NCBI GenBank assembly: GCA_015068085.1
Contig: SVLF01000007.1
Location: forward strand, 1 to 64,000
DNA: 64,000 nucleotides
From: Oscillospiraceae bacterium
GTDB lineage: Bacteria; Bacillota; Clostridia; Oscillospirales; JAAYXM01
Reading direction: 5' to 3'
Positions 1 through 8,751 of the stretch are shown here, piece by piece. Position 1 is the stretch's first letter. Each line of letters starts with the position of its first letter. The notes beneath the pieces were generated by a model. That model was not told the DNA's origin, did no database searches, and saw only the letters and a program-made list of their open reading frames with translations. Position numbers and translations under genes: made by a program.

Positions 1-87
1 CCTTTGTTTCTTTGTTGTGGTTGGCAAACCCACTTCTATTTTAAACAAAGGAGGATTATTTTTCCACCCATAGCTAAAGCTTTTTGG

Positions 88-114
88 AACTACCGGCACT
101 GCCGGTAGTTTTCG
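88..114 (+). terminator. Hairpin terminator of a gene upstream of the window
   Basis: A perfect inverted repeat (AACTACCGGCA / TGCCGGTAGTT, 1-nt loop) is followed by TTTTCG on the plus strand. No gene for it lies inside the window. Positions 1-87 show no coding region I can support. Confidence 0.55.
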
Positions 115-120
115 TTATCC

Positions 121-161
121 AAAAATCCCGCCGTTTGGGAAAAGCCTTCCCAAACGGCGGG
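121..161 (-). terminator. Rho-independent terminator of ackA
   Basis: A perfect 15-bp stem (CCCGCCGTTTGGGAA and its complement, 5-nt loop) is followed on the minus strand by a T-run. It lies 26 bp downstream of the ackA stop codon. Confidence 0.85.
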
Positions 162-186
162 GTTGATATTATTTTATACTGTCAGC

Positions 187-1380
187 TTAAAGAGCCTTAA
201 CGATTTCTTCTGTATCCTTTGCAATCATAAGCTCTTCGTTGGTCGGGATTACAAAAATCTTAACCTTGGAGTCAGCAGCGGAAACATCTGTTTCCTTGCC
301 GCGAACCTTGTTCTTCTCCTCATCCATCTTAACGCCCATATACTCAAGACCGCTGCAGATGTCTGCACGGAGATCGCAGGAGTTCTCACCGATACCTGCG
401 GTGAATACGATAGCGTCAACGCCGCCCATAGCGGTGGAGTATGCACCGATGAACTTCTTAACCTCATAGATGAACTTGTCAAGAGCGAGACGCGCACGCT
501 CGTTGCCGTTTGCAGCAGCTTCGTCAAGATCACGGAAGTCAGAGCTTACGCCGGAGATACCGAGAACGCCGGACTTCTTGTTGAGGATGTTGTTCATTTC
601 CTTGATGTCATAGCCATATCTGCCCATGAGGTACTCAAGGATTGTTGCGTCGATATCGCCTGCGCGTGTTCCCATAAGGAAGCCTGCGAGCGGGCCGAGA
701 CCCATGCTGGTGTCTACGCACTTGCCGTCAACAACAGCGGAAAGGGATGAACCGTTGCCGAGGTGGCAGCAGATAACGCGACTGTGTTCAGGATTGCCGA
801 GCATATCAATTGCACGAGCGGAAACATAACGGTGGCTTGTTCCGTGGAAGCCGTAGCGACGGACATCGTCCTTTTCGTAATACTCATACGGAATCGGGTA
901 TATGTAAGCCTTCGGCGGCATTGTCATATGGAATGCAGTGTCAAAAACCGCAACCTGCGGAGTGGTGGGCATAACCTTCTGGCATGCGCGGATACCCGTG
1001 AGATTTGCCGGGTTGTGAAGCGGGCCGAGGGGAATGCACTTTTCAATTGCAGCGATGCACTTATCGTCTACAAGGCAGCTTGCCGTAAATTCCATACCGC
1101 CGTGGAGAACGCGGTGACCTACAGCTGCGATTTCGTCTGTGGATGCGATAACGCCCTTAGCCGGATCTACGAGGATATCAAGAACTGCCTGAATTGCCTC
1201 ACCGTGTGTGGGCATTGCGATATCAGCCTTTACATCGTCACGTCCCGGAACCTTGTGAGTAAGGCGACCGTCAATGCCGATACGCTCGCAAAGACCTTTT
1301 GCGAACACCTCGCCGCCTTCGGATTCCATGAACTGGTACTTGAGGGATGAGCTTCCTGCGTTGATAACAAGAATTTTCAT
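187..1380 (-). CDS. ackA: Acetate kinase
   Basis: Acetate kinase interconverts acetyl phosphate + ADP and acetate + ATP in the cytosol, the ATP-yielding last step of acetate fermentation. The protein starts MKILVINAGSSSLKY, the acetate/sugar-kinase phosphate-1 motif, and contains FHGTSHRYV and HLGNGSS motifs and the GVDAIVFTAGIGEN segment near the C-terminus. At 397 aa it is the usual family length. I chose the ATG at 1380 rather than the 73-codon longer ORF because the conserved N-terminus begins there. No phosphotransacetylase gene is adjacent. It is divergent from tmcAL, whose product also consumes acetate. Confidence 0.97.
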   Translation of the reverse strand: MKILVINAGSSSLKYQFMESEGGEVFAKGLCERIGIDGRLTHKVPGRDDVKADIAMPTHGEAIQAVLDILVDPAKGVIASTDEIAAVGHRVLHGGMEFTASCLVDDKCIAAIEKCIPLGPLHNPANLTGIRACQKVMPTTPQVAVFDTAFHMTMPPKAYIYPIPYEYYEKDDVRRYGFHGTSHRYVSARAIDMLGNPEHSRVICCHLGNGSSLSAVVDGKCVDTSMGLGPLAGFLMGTRAGDIDATILEYLMGRYGYDIKEMNNILNKKSGVLGISGVSSDFRDLDEAAANGNERARLALDKFIYEVKKFIGAYSTAMGGVDAIVFTAGIGENSCDLRADICSGLEYMGVKMDEEKNKVRGKETDVSAADSKVKIFVIPTNEELMIAKDTEEIVKAL

Positions 1381-1452
1381 AATACTTTCCGTTCCTTTCG
1401 GTAAATTATTTCTGTCATTTAGCTTGCAAATTACGCCAAATACAGTTAAAAT

Positions 1453-1482
1453 AGTATACAGATAATATTGATAAATAAACAA
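1453..1482 (-). promoter_or_regulatory. Probable sigma-A promoter of ackA
   Basis: On the minus strand TTGTTT and TATACT are separated by 18 nt, about 75 nt upstream of the ackA ATG. The assignment rests on hexamer match and position only. Confidence 0.45.
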
Positions 1483-1548
1483 CTCTATATATTTTATCCC
1501 ATTTAGCGGATTTTTGCAAGAGTTTTTTACAAAAGACGGTGATTTTTT

Positions 1549-2742
1549 ATGAACATTTGCGGCATTGTCTGTGAATACAACCCTTTCCACAACGGACATT
1601 TGTATCAGATTGAAGAAACAAGGCAGCGCGGGGCAGACGGAATAATCTGCGTTATGAGCGGAAATTTCGTTCAGCGCGGAGATTTTGCAATAATGCCGAA
1701 GACGGCGCGTGCTGCCTCTGCTGTTCGCTCCGGAGCAGATGTTGTTATAGAGCTTCCTGTGCCGTGGTCAATCTCCTCCGCGGAGCGTTTTGCCGCCGGA
1801 GCGGTTTCAGTGCTCGATGCACTCGGGGTTGTTTCATCAATTTCATTCGGTGCGGAATGTGCCGACGAAAAAAAGCTTCTCAGGATCGCGAAGATTTTCA
1901 CGGATAAAGACTTTGATGCGAAAGTTATGGAAGAATACTCCTCCGGAATTTCTTTTGCCGCCGCACGCGAGCGTGCGCTCGCAAAGGTTGACAGCTCGCT
2001 CTCACCGCTCATCGCAGAGGCAAACAACATTCTTGCTGTGGAATACCTTAAAGCTATAACGCGATTGAAATCTCCCATACGCCCCATCGTTATCAAACGC
2101 ACGGGCGCTTCTCACGACAGCACGCAGGCATCGGAAAGCATTGCCTCTGCTTCATATATCAGAGAGCTTATCTCCCGCGGAGAGGATTTTTCGAAGTTCG
2201 TTCCGCGATCCTCTGCAATGCTTTTTGAGGAAGAAGCAGAAAAAGGTACGGCACCTGTCTTTTCATCTGCGGCAGACCGCGCGATAATGTCCGTTTTAAA
2301 AAGGCTGACCCCCGAAGATTTTGCAAAATACGGCGATGTATCCGAGGGACTGGAGTTTCGTCTTTTTGACGCAGTAGAAAAAAGCCACAGCGTGGCAGAT
2401 GCCGTAGACCTTGCAAAAACAAAGCGATATGCACACGCGCGCATCCGCAGAATTTTCCTCAACGCTTTTTTGGATATAGACTCCTCCCTGTCACTCGGTC
2501 GCGTTCCTTACGCCCGTATACTCGCATTCAACAACCGCGGCCGTGAAATTATAAAAAAGGCTAAAAAGCTTTCACAAATTCCAATAATCACTCGTCCTTC
2601 CTCAATAAAAAACGAGGACGAAAGATTGCAAACCCTTTTCGCCCTCGAACGACGCGCAGATGATATATATTCACTTTTCATGAAAGCTCCCATATCTCAG
2701 GGAAGCACGTTTACGCAATCCCCGATATACATCGAAGATTAA
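1549..2742 (+). CDS. tmcAL: tRNA(Met) cytidine acetate ligase TmcAL (YlbM family)
   Basis: TmcAL uses ATP to activate acetate as acetyl-AMP and acetylates C34 of elongator tRNA-Met. The N-terminus MNICGIVCEYNPFHNGH carries the nucleotidyltransferase HxGH-type motif (HNGH), followed by a GADGIICVMSGNFVQRG segment typical of the family. The length of 397 aa matches. The ribosome binding site (GACGGTG) is weak, but the conserved N-terminus fixes the start. Its stop codon overlaps the murD stop in convergent orientation. The divergent neighbour ackA makes or uses acetate, consistent with the substrate. Confidence 0.93.
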   Translation: MNICGIVCEYNPFHNGHLYQIEETRQRGADGIICVMSGNFVQRGDFAIMPKTARAASAVRSGADVVIELPVPWSISSAERFAAGAVSVLDALGVVSSISFGAECADEKKLLRIAKIFTDKDFDAKVMEEYSSGISFAAARERALAKVDSSLSPLIAEANNILAVEYLKAITRLKSPIRPIVIKRTGASHDSTQASESIASASYIRELISRGEDFSKFVPRSSAMLFEEEAEKGTAPVFSSAADRAIMSVLKRLTPEDFAKYGDVSEGLEFRLFDAVEKSHSVADAVDLAKTKRYAHARIRRIFLNAFLDIDSSLSLGRVPYARILAFNNRGREIIKKAKKLSQIPIITRPSSIKNEDERLQTLFALERRADDIYSLFMKAPISQGSTFTQSPIYIED

Positions 2743-4118
2743 AGCGCATTTACAAGCTCTTTAAAATACTTCCCGCGGAGCATAAAGTTATCAAACATAT
2801 CAAACGATGCACACGCAGGTGAAAGCGTAACGATATCGCCCGCTTCCGCACTCTCCGATGCCGCTTTTACGGCATCCTCAAATGACGTACACATAATTAC
2901 CGGAAGCTTTCCCGCATCATAACCGGGCGTATTTTCAACCGCCGCGCGGATTTTTCCCGCAGTTGCACCTACAAGCACAAGTGTTTTTACGTAATCGAGA
3001 ACGGCAGGTCCAAGCTCATCAAACGGAATCTTCTTATCATATCCGCCGGCGATTAAAATAACCTTTTTGTCAAACGCACGAAGTCCCGCTATGGTCCGCG
3101 TCGGGCTTGATGCAATTGAGTCGTTATAAAACTTAACTCCGGAAATTTCGCGTACAAGCTCCATACGGTGCTCCACTCCGCCAAACTCGCGTGCAACGGT
3201 ACGGATATCATCAAGCGATACAAAATCGCTTGTCGCCGCAATCGCCGCCATATAGTTTTCAACGTTGTGCATTCCGGGAATCTTTATATCGGAAAGAGCG
3301 AGGATTTTTTCGTTTTTTCCTGCGTTTCTGAATACAATAAAGCCTTCCTCCACGCAATACCCGTCTTTCAGAAGCTCCTTTGACGAAAACAAAACAGCGC
3401 GCCCCTCAAGCTCCTTCGCAATTGTTCTTGTAACCTCGTTGTCAAAATTGAGAACAACCTTTCCGTCCGATGTTTTATATATCTGACGCTTTGCCTCGGT
3501 ATACTCTTCCATGGATTTGTGCACATCAAGATGGTTAGGCGTTATGTTTGTTATAACCGAGATGTCCGTGCCGTGCTTTATATTCATAAGCTGAAACGAT
3601 GAAAGCTCAACAACGGCAAAATCGTCATTTGTCATTTTGCCTGTATCGGCAAGAAGCGGTTTTCCGATGTTTCCGCCGACAAAAGCGCGCTTCCCCGCTT
3701 GTTTTAACAGCTCGCCCACAATGGTAGTCGTTGTGGTTTTCCCGTCACTTCCCGTTATTCCGATGCTCATGCACGGGCAGAGGGATAAAAACTGCTCCAT
3801 TTCTGTTGTTACGACGGTGCCGCGCCCTTCCGCTGCCAGAAGCTCGGGAACGTCATATCGCATACCGGGAGTTTTGAATATAACGTCAACATCACCGAGC
3901 GAGGAAAGATACCCTTCTCCGAGCGAAAATTCCGCACCGCGGGCGCGAAACTCCTCTACGGTCGCCGCGTCATGCTCTTCCTTTCTGTCGCAGATAAGAA
4001 CCTCAGCTCCCGCAGAGAGCAAAAGCCGGATAAGCGGAATATTGCTTACTCCCATACCAATAACGGCACAGCGCTTTCCTTTCATATCCTTTGTAAAATC
4101 AGCAAACGAAGCACTCAT
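2739..4118 (-). CDS. murD: UDP-N-acetylmuramoylalanine--D-glutamate ligase
   Basis: MurD adds D-glutamate to UDP-MurNAc-L-Ala in the cytosolic stage of peptidoglycan synthesis. The 459-aa protein has the N-terminal Rossmann segment (AVIGMGVSNIPL), the Mur-ligase ATP-binding loop GITGSDGKTTTT near residue 118, the SSFQL and NITPNHLDVH motifs, and a C-terminal ligase domain (GGYDKKIPF). The minus-strand GGGAGG ribosome binding site supports the ATG at 4118. Its stop overlaps the tmcAL stop. Other mur genes are not clustered here apart from murB about 2 kb away on the other strand. Confidence 0.96.
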   Translation of the reverse strand: MSASFADFTKDMKGKRCAVIGMGVSNIPLIRLLLSAGAEVLICDRKEEHDAATVEEFRARGAEFSLGEGYLSSLGDVDVIFKTPGMRYDVPELLAAEGRGTVVTTEMEQFLSLCPCMSIGITGSDGKTTTTTIVGELLKQAGKRAFVGGNIGKPLLADTGKMTNDDFAVVELSSFQLMNIKHGTDISVITNITPNHLDVHKSMEEYTEAKRQIYKTSDGKVVLNFDNEVTRTIAKELEGRAVLFSSKELLKDGYCVEEGFIVFRNAGKNEKILALSDIKIPGMHNVENYMAAIAATSDFVSLDDIRTVAREFGGVEHRMELVREISGVKFYNDSIASSPTRTIAGLRAFDKKVILIAGGYDKKIPFDELGPAVLDYVKTLVLVGATAGKIRAAVENTPGYDAGKLPVIMCTSFEDAVKAASESAEAGDIVTLSPACASFDMFDNFMLRGKYFKELVNAL

Positions 4119-4143
4119 TTACTCTAACCTCCCATACTCATAG

Positions 4144-4178
4144 AAAAAACAATCAGGCAACCGAAGAAAACGGCTGCC
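4144..4178 (-). terminator. Terminator of the HPr-like gene
   Basis: The minus strand forms GGCAGCCG / CGGTTGCC (one G-T pair) followed by TGATTGTTTTTT, just downstream of the HPr-like stop and upstream of the murD start. Confidence 0.7.
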
Positions 4179-4196
4179 GGATCGTCATCATCTCAA

Positions 4197-4436
4197 TTAA
4201 TCCTCGACAACAATGTCCTTAACAAGCTCACGGAAAGCCTTATATTCTTCCTCTGTGCCGTTAACGGAAACTGTTACGGGCTTTGTGAGGTCTATGCTGA
4301 AGATACCCATAATGGATTTTGCGTCGATAACATATCTGCCGGAGATGATGTCAATATCGCACATCTGCGAGCAAGCAGCATTTACGAAGCTTTTAACCTC
4401 ATTGATGGACGAAAGCGTAATTTTGAAATTGTACAT
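4197..4436 (-). CDS. HPr-family protein lacking the phosphorylatable histidine (Crh-like)
   Basis: This 79-aa protein has the HPr fold signature around the regulatory serine (DAKSIMGIFSIDL, Ser41), equivalent to Ser46 of HPr and Crh. The N-terminal region that normally carries the PTS active-site histidine reads LSSINEVKSFVNAAC and contains no histidine at all. It therefore cannot act as a PTS phosphocarrier by the usual mechanism. A role as a Ser-phosphorylated partner of CcpA, like Bacillus Crh, is inferred. In Bacillus, crh sits with yvcJ-yvcK-yvcL, and the homologues of those genes (rapZ, yvcK, whiA) lie about 2.5 kb away here. The AGGGAGA ribosome binding site fits the start. Confidence 0.8.
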   Translation of the reverse strand: MYNFKITLSSINEVKSFVNAACSQMCDIDIISGRYVIDAKSIMGIFSIDLTKPVTVSVNGTEEEYKAFRELVKDIVVED

Positions 4437-4463
4437 AATTTAAGTCTCCCTTCAAATTTTGTG

Positions 4464-4514
4464 TTGCCTTTTGGCATATAAATAAAGTATAATACTTTTG
4501 GAAGCTTTTTTCAA
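4464..4514. promoter_or_regulatory. Overlapping divergent promoters, HPr-like gene and mtaB
   Basis: On the plus strand TTGCCT-18 nt-TATAAT (4464-4493) faces mtaB. On the minus strand TTGAAA-17 nt-TATACT (4514 to 4486) faces the HPr-like gene. The two -10 boxes overlap, so the two polymerases should compete. Confidence 0.6.
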
Positions 4515-4543
4515 CCATTTCTATGTAAATTTTAGGTGAACTT

Positions 4544-5836
4544 ATGAAAATTTATTTTTACACACTCGGCTGTAAGGTCAATCAATTTGAAACACAGGCT
4601 CTTTCCCTGCTTCTTTCAGAGCATGGGCACGAGGTTTGCGAAAGCCCTGAAAATGCAGATGTGATTGTGATAAACACCTGCACGGTAACAGCCGTGAGCG
4701 ATCAGAAATCAAGAAGCGCAATCCGAAGATTTGCCAAGAATTATCCGGGCGCAAAAATCGCGGTATGCGGCTGTCTTTCGCAGATAAATCCCGAAAGCAT
4801 AAGGAGTATCGAAGGAGTATCTGTTATCGCCGGCACCGCCGCAAGGGACGTGTTTGTTGAAAATATATGCAATATATCATCTGTAAATAACCGCAGCTTT
4901 ACACCGGATAATTCTTTAAAACGACGCGAGTTTGAATACCTGCCCGCAGGCGGGCTTCACGGTCACACCCGCGCTATGCTGAAAATAGAGGACGGCTGCA
5001 CAAATTTCTGCACCTATTGCATAATCCCCTATTCCCGCGGTCCGGTGCGCTCTCTCGCACCCGACATCGCAGTTGCTGAATGCAGAAAGCTACGCGCGCA
5101 AAACTATAAAGAGATTGTTCTCACCGGAATCGAGATTTCCTCATACGGGAGAGACTTAACACCGAAAGCAGAGCTTTCCGGGCTCGTTGCACAGCTGTGC
5201 GAAGAGTTTCCTGACATCCGCTTCAGGCTCGGTTCAATAGAGCCGAGAACGATAACAAAGGAGTTTTGTGAAAAGCTAAGAAGCTTTACTAACTTATGTC
5301 CGCATTTTCATCTTTCAATGCAAAGCGGTTGTGATGAAACCCTTTCACGTATGCGCAGAAAATACGACACAGAGCGCTTTTATCTCTCAGTTTCTCTTCT
5401 GCGAGACTATTTTCCCGGGTGTGCAATTACAACAGATATGATTGTCGGTTTTCCCGGCGAAACTGAAGACGAATTCAAAACCACACTCGCGTTCATCGAA
5501 AAATGTGAGTTTTCAGCTATGCACATATTCCCGTATTCCAAGCGCGCAGGCACGCCCGCGGCAAAGATGGAAAACCAGATTACAAAAGCGGAGAAATCCG
5601 AGCGCGCCCGCCGCGCATCCGGCGTTGCAAAGCGTATGGAAAGCGAGTATCTTAAAAGCCTTACCGGCAGCATACACTCCGTTCTTTTTGAAGAGCCGTG
5701 TGACGGATATTTCGTCGGGCACGCGAAAAACTACGTGCGCGTTTACGTAAAATGCACCGATAACCTGAAGAACAGCATCAAAAACGTGAAAATATGCGGT
5801 CTGTTTGCTGACGGGCTGCTCGGGGAGATTTTATAA
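4544..5836 (+). CDS. mtaB: tRNA (N6-threonylcarbamoyladenosine(37)-C2)-methylthiotransferase
   Basis: MtaB converts t6A37 to ms2t6A37 in ANN-decoding tRNAs, using two [4Fe-4S] clusters and S-adenosylmethionine. The order is an N-terminal MTTase domain with three cluster cysteines (TLGCKVNQ, NTCTVT, CGCLSQ), a radical-SAM domain with the CxxxCxxC motif in CTNFCTYCIIPYSRG, and a C-terminal TRAM-like region. The length of 430 aa is normal. RimO and MiaB are the alternatives, but the TLGCKVNQFE start and overall layout fit MtaB best. Confidence 0.92.
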   Translation: MKIYFYTLGCKVNQFETQALSLLLSEHGHEVCESPENADVIVINTCTVTAVSDQKSRSAIRRFAKNYPGAKIAVCGCLSQINPESIRSIEGVSVIAGTAARDVFVENICNISSVNNRSFTPDNSLKRREFEYLPAGGLHGHTRAMLKIEDGCTNFCTYCIIPYSRGPVRSLAPDIAVAECRKLRAQNYKEIVLTGIEISSYGRDLTPKAELSGLVAQLCEEFPDIRFRLGSIEPRTITKEFCEKLRSFTNLCPHFHLSMQSGCDETLSRMRRKYDTERFYLSVSLLRDYFPGCAITTDMIVGFPGETEDEFKTTLAFIEKCEFSAMHIFPYSKRAGTPAAKMENQITKAEKSERARRASGVAKRMESEYLKSLTGSIHSVLFEEPCDGYFVGHAKNYVRVYVKCTDNLKNSIKNVKICGLFADGLLGEIL

Positions 5837-5891
5837 TCCCCTCTTTTCTTACTCCGAATGCTTTTCATGTGCTTCGCTTTGTTACTTTTCC

Positions 5892-5920
5892 TTGAACAGA
5901 AAAAGCATTTGTGGTATACT
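5892..5920 (+). promoter_or_regulatory. murB promoter, member of a repeated 29-bp promoter motif
   Basis: TTGAAC-17 nt-TATACT with an extended -10 (TGG). The spacer itself (AGAAAAAGCATTTGTGG) is nearly identical to the spacers of two other promoters, at 21868 and 39456. Confidence 0.75.
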
Positions 5921-5952
5921 AAATATATATCAATTTTGAAGGAATCATCATT

Positions 5953-6846
5953 ATGCTTAAAACAATATCTGATCTGCTCCTCAACATCCCGGATTTATTC
6001 ATTCTCAAGGATGAGCAGATGTCTCTCCACACCACATTCAAAATAGGAGGTCCTGCAAGGCTGTTTCTTGATGCGCACTCCGTTGATGCCGCGCTATGTG
6101 CGCTTGACGTTCTCGGCGGTTTTGGTGTATCTCCTCTCATTATCGGAAACGGCAGTAATCTCGTTGTTTCCGATGAGGGTATTGACGGGGTTGTTCTCAA
6201 GCTTTCATGCAGCAAGGTTTCTGTTTCCGGGAACAAGATATTCGCAGAAGCGGGAGCTACGCTTTCTTCCGTTGCGTCAATCGCACAGCGGCGCGGTCTC
6301 GGCGGGTTTGAATTTGCCCACGGAATTCCCGGAAGCGTCGGCGGTGCTCTTGTTATGAACGCAGGTGCATACGGCGGCGAAATATCACAGGTGCTTTCAA
6401 AAAGCACCTACGTTTCTCATGACGGAATATTTACAATTCCTGTCAAAGAACATAATTTCGGCTACAGAACAAGCATTTATAAGCAAAATCCTGCATTTAC
6501 CGTTTTGTCCGCCGAGTTTTCCCTTTATGAAGACACCCCGGATGCAATAGCCTCAAAAATGCGTGAGCTTGCCGAGCGCCGGCGTGAAAAACAGCCGTTG
6601 GAATTTCCAAGTGCCGGAAGCGTTTTCAAGCGTCCCGAAGGGCATTTTGCCGGAGCATTGATCGAACAATGCGGTCTCAAAGGCTTTTCAATCGGCGGTG
6701 CTGAGGTTTCCGAAAAACACGCAGGCTTTATCATAAACCGCGGCGATGCAACTGCCGATGACGTTAAAAGGCTTGTTGAACATATAAAGAATACCGTTTT
6801 GAAAGAGACCGGCGTAACACTTGAATGTGAAATCTGTTTTGTATAA
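5953..6846 (+). CDS. murB: UDP-N-acetylenolpyruvoylglucosamine reductase
   Basis: MurB reduces the enolpyruvyl group of UDP-GlcNAc-enolpyruvate to the lactyl ether with NADPH and FAD, giving UDP-MurNAc. The 297-aa protein has the FAD-binding segments IGNGSNLVVSDEG and GIPGSVGGALVMNAGAYGGE and the catalytic-serine motif AGSVFKRP near residue 222. The C-terminus GVTLECEICFV carries the conserved late glutamate. It opens a run of five same-strand genes, with rapZ beginning 16 bp after its stop, so murB-rapZ-yvcK-whiA-dnaE is likely one operon. Confidence 0.95.
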   Translation: MLKTISDLLLNIPDLFILKDEQMSLHTTFKIGGPARLFLDAHSVDAALCALDVLGGFGVSPLIIGNGSNLVVSDEGIDGVVLKLSCSKVSVSGNKIFAEAGATLSSVASIAQRRGLGGFEFAHGIPGSVGGALVMNAGAYGGEISQVLSKSTYVSHDGIFTIPVKEHNFGYRTSIYKQNPAFTVLSAEFSLYEDTPDAIASKMRELAERRREKQPLEFPSAGSVFKRPEGHFAGALIEQCGLKGFSIGGAEVSEKHAGFIINRGDATADDVKRLVEHIKNTVLKETGVTLECEICFV

Positions 6847-6862
6847 AGGAATGTGAAAGAGT

Positions 6863-7723
6863 ATGGATTTTTTCATAATATCGGGGATGTCCGGTGCCGG
6901 TAAAAGCCGTGCTGCATCGGTTCTCGAGGATATGGGGTTTTACTGCGTTGACAATATGCCGCCGGAGCTTATCCCGAAGTTTGCGGAAATGTGCATTGCC
7001 GCAAACAGCCGTTTTTCTCAGGTTGCACTTGTTACGGACATCCGCGCCGGAATTGATTTTTCTGCGCTTTTTGAAGCACTTGACAGCATAAAAACACTTG
7101 ACTGCAATTATAAAATTCTTTATTTTGAAGCTTCAACCGATGTTATCATAAAGCGGTATAAAGAAACCCGCAGGCGTCACCCGCTCTTTGAAGAGGGCGT
7201 TTCAATCGGAAAGACAATAGAAAAAGAGACAGAAATGCTTGCAGGGGTTCGCGCACGGGCAGATTATATAATCGACACCACTGCGCTCACCTCTCTCAAT
7301 CTGCGCTCACGGCTTATCCAGTTTTTCGATGATAACACCCTGCGCGACCAGTCTATGATTGTTAACGTTTCATCCTTCGGCTTCAAATACGGTATTCCGG
7401 CAGATGCAGACCTTGTTTTTGATGTGCGTTTTCTGCCGAATCCGTACTACGATATCTCTCTCCGTCCTAAAACCGGACTTGACAAAGAGGTTTATGACTA
7501 TGTGATGAAATTCCGCCAGACGCAGGACTTTCTTTCCCACCTTTACAGCATGACGGATTATCTCATTCCGCAATACGTAGAAGAAGGCAAAACCTCGCTC
7601 AACATTGCTATCGGCTGTACCGGCGGCAAGCACCGCTCGGTTACACTTTGCGAAGCACTTGGGGACCATATTGCAGCGCTCGGCTACAGAACGGTTAAGA
7701 TGCACCGCGATGCATCAAGATAA
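6863..7723 (+). CDS. rapZ: RNase adapter / nucleotide-binding protein RapZ (YvcJ)
   Basis: RapZ-family proteins bind nucleotides. In enterobacteria RapZ guides RNase E to a small RNA in the GlmS pathway, while the Firmicutes homologue YvcJ has GTPase/ATPase activity and a less clear role. The protein has an N-terminal Walker A loop (GMSGAGKSRA), then DNMPPELIPKF, and a C-terminal domain with the family motif GCTGGKHRSV. The length of 286 aa is usual. The order rapZ-yvcK-whiA is the conserved Firmicutes arrangement. Confidence 0.95.
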   Translation: MDFFIISGMSGAGKSRAASVLEDMGFYCVDNMPPELIPKFAEMCIAANSRFSQVALVTDIRAGIDFSALFEALDSIKTLDCNYKILYFEASTDVIIKRYKETRRRHPLFEEGVSIGKTIEKETEMLAGVRARADYIIDTTALTSLNLRSRLIQFFDDNTLRDQSMIVNVSSFGFKYGIPADADLVFDVRFLPNPYYDISLRPKTGLDKEVYDYVMKFRQTQDFLSHLYSMTDYLIPQYVEEGKTSLNIAIGCTGGKHRSVTLCEALGDHIAALGYRTVKMHRDASR

Positions 7724-7745
7724 TTCATCTTTGGGAGATTATAAA

Positions 7746-8726
7746 ATGAATCCTGAAAATTCAATCGGTCACGGCATTGTCGCCATTGGCGGAGGAACAG
7801 GGCTTTCCACAATGCTTCGCGGCCTGAAAAAGCACATTGACGATATAACGGCAATTGTTGCGGTTTCCGACGATGGCGGAGGAAGCGGGGTTCTTCGGAC
7901 TGACCTTAATATGCTCCCTCCCGGAGATATACGCAACTGTATCATAGCCCTTTCAAACACAGAACAGCTTATGTCCCGTCTTTTGTCACACCGTTTTCAC
8001 GAGGGTTTGCTTGACGGGCAGAGCTTCGGGAATTTATTTTTGGCGGCACTCAATCAGGTGACCGGGTCTTTTTACCAGTCTGTGCGCTATATGAGCGATG
8101 TTCTGGCAATAACCGGGCGGGTTCTCCCCGTCACCACGGAGGATGTGCACATAGAAGCAGAATTCGAAAACGGTGCTGTTGTTCGCGGCGAATCCAATAT
8201 AAACACACAGAAAAAACTTCTGGACAGCCCCATCCGCCACATCCGTATGATACCGGAGCATCCGAAGGCACTTTCCGACACCATAAGCGCAATAACAAAT
8301 GCACGCCTTCTTATCTTCGGTCCCGGAAGCCTGTATACAAGTATAATACCGAATCTCCTCGTTGACGGAATCGTTGATGCCGTCCGTGCATCAAATGCAC
8401 GAAAGGTCTACATATGCAATGTGATGACCCAGGACGGCGAAACGGAAAACTATACTGCAACTGACCACATAAAAGCCCTTTTCGACCATTCCTATGACGG
8501 GCTTTTTGACACGTGCATCGCAAACAATGCCGAAATCTCGCGCGAGCTTATAAAAAAATATGCCGCAGAGGGTGCAGAGCCAATGCCGATTAATGAAGAG
8601 GATTTTGAAAAGATGGGCATAAAGCTTATCCTCAAGCCACTGATTTCAGAAAACACACCGCTTGCACGCCACGACCCGGCAAGACTCGCCGAGGTTATTA
8701 TGGATGTGTATAACGGGAAACTATAA
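7746..8726 (+). CDS. yvcK: Gluconeogenesis / cell-envelope factor YvcK (GlmR)
   Basis: YvcK/GlmR binds UDP-GlcNAc and stimulates GlmS, directing carbon to cell-wall precursors. It belongs to the CofD/UPF0052 family. The N-terminus GIVAIGGGTGLSTMLRGLK is the glycine-rich nucleotide loop, followed by VSDDGGGSGVLR and DIRNCIIALS. I chose the ATG at 7746, giving 326 aa, because a GGGAG site lies just upstream and the conserved region starts there; the longer ORF start would overlap rapZ. It is the middle gene of the rapZ-yvcK-whiA set. Confidence 0.94.
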   Translation: MNPENSIGHGIVAIGGGTGLSTMLRGLKKHIDDITAIVAVSDDGGGSGVLRTDLNMLPPGDIRNCIIALSNTEQLMSRLLSHRFHEGLLDGQSFGNLFLAALNQVTGSFYQSVRYMSDVLAITGRVLPVTTEDVHIEAEFENGAVVRGESNINTQKKLLDSPIRHIRMIPEHPKALSDTISAITNARLLIFGPGSLYTSIIPNLLVDGIVDAVRASNARKVYICNVMTQDGETENYTATDHIKALFDHSYDGLFDTCIANNAEISRELIKKYAAEGAEPMPINEEDFEKMGIKLILKPLISENTPLARHDPARLAEVIMDVYNGKL

Positions 8727-8751
8727 CACGCGAAAAGGATTGGTCATAAAA

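Noticed and set aside
187-750. 195-aa plus-strand ORFs over ackA
   Set aside because: They are shadows of acetate kinase in other frames.
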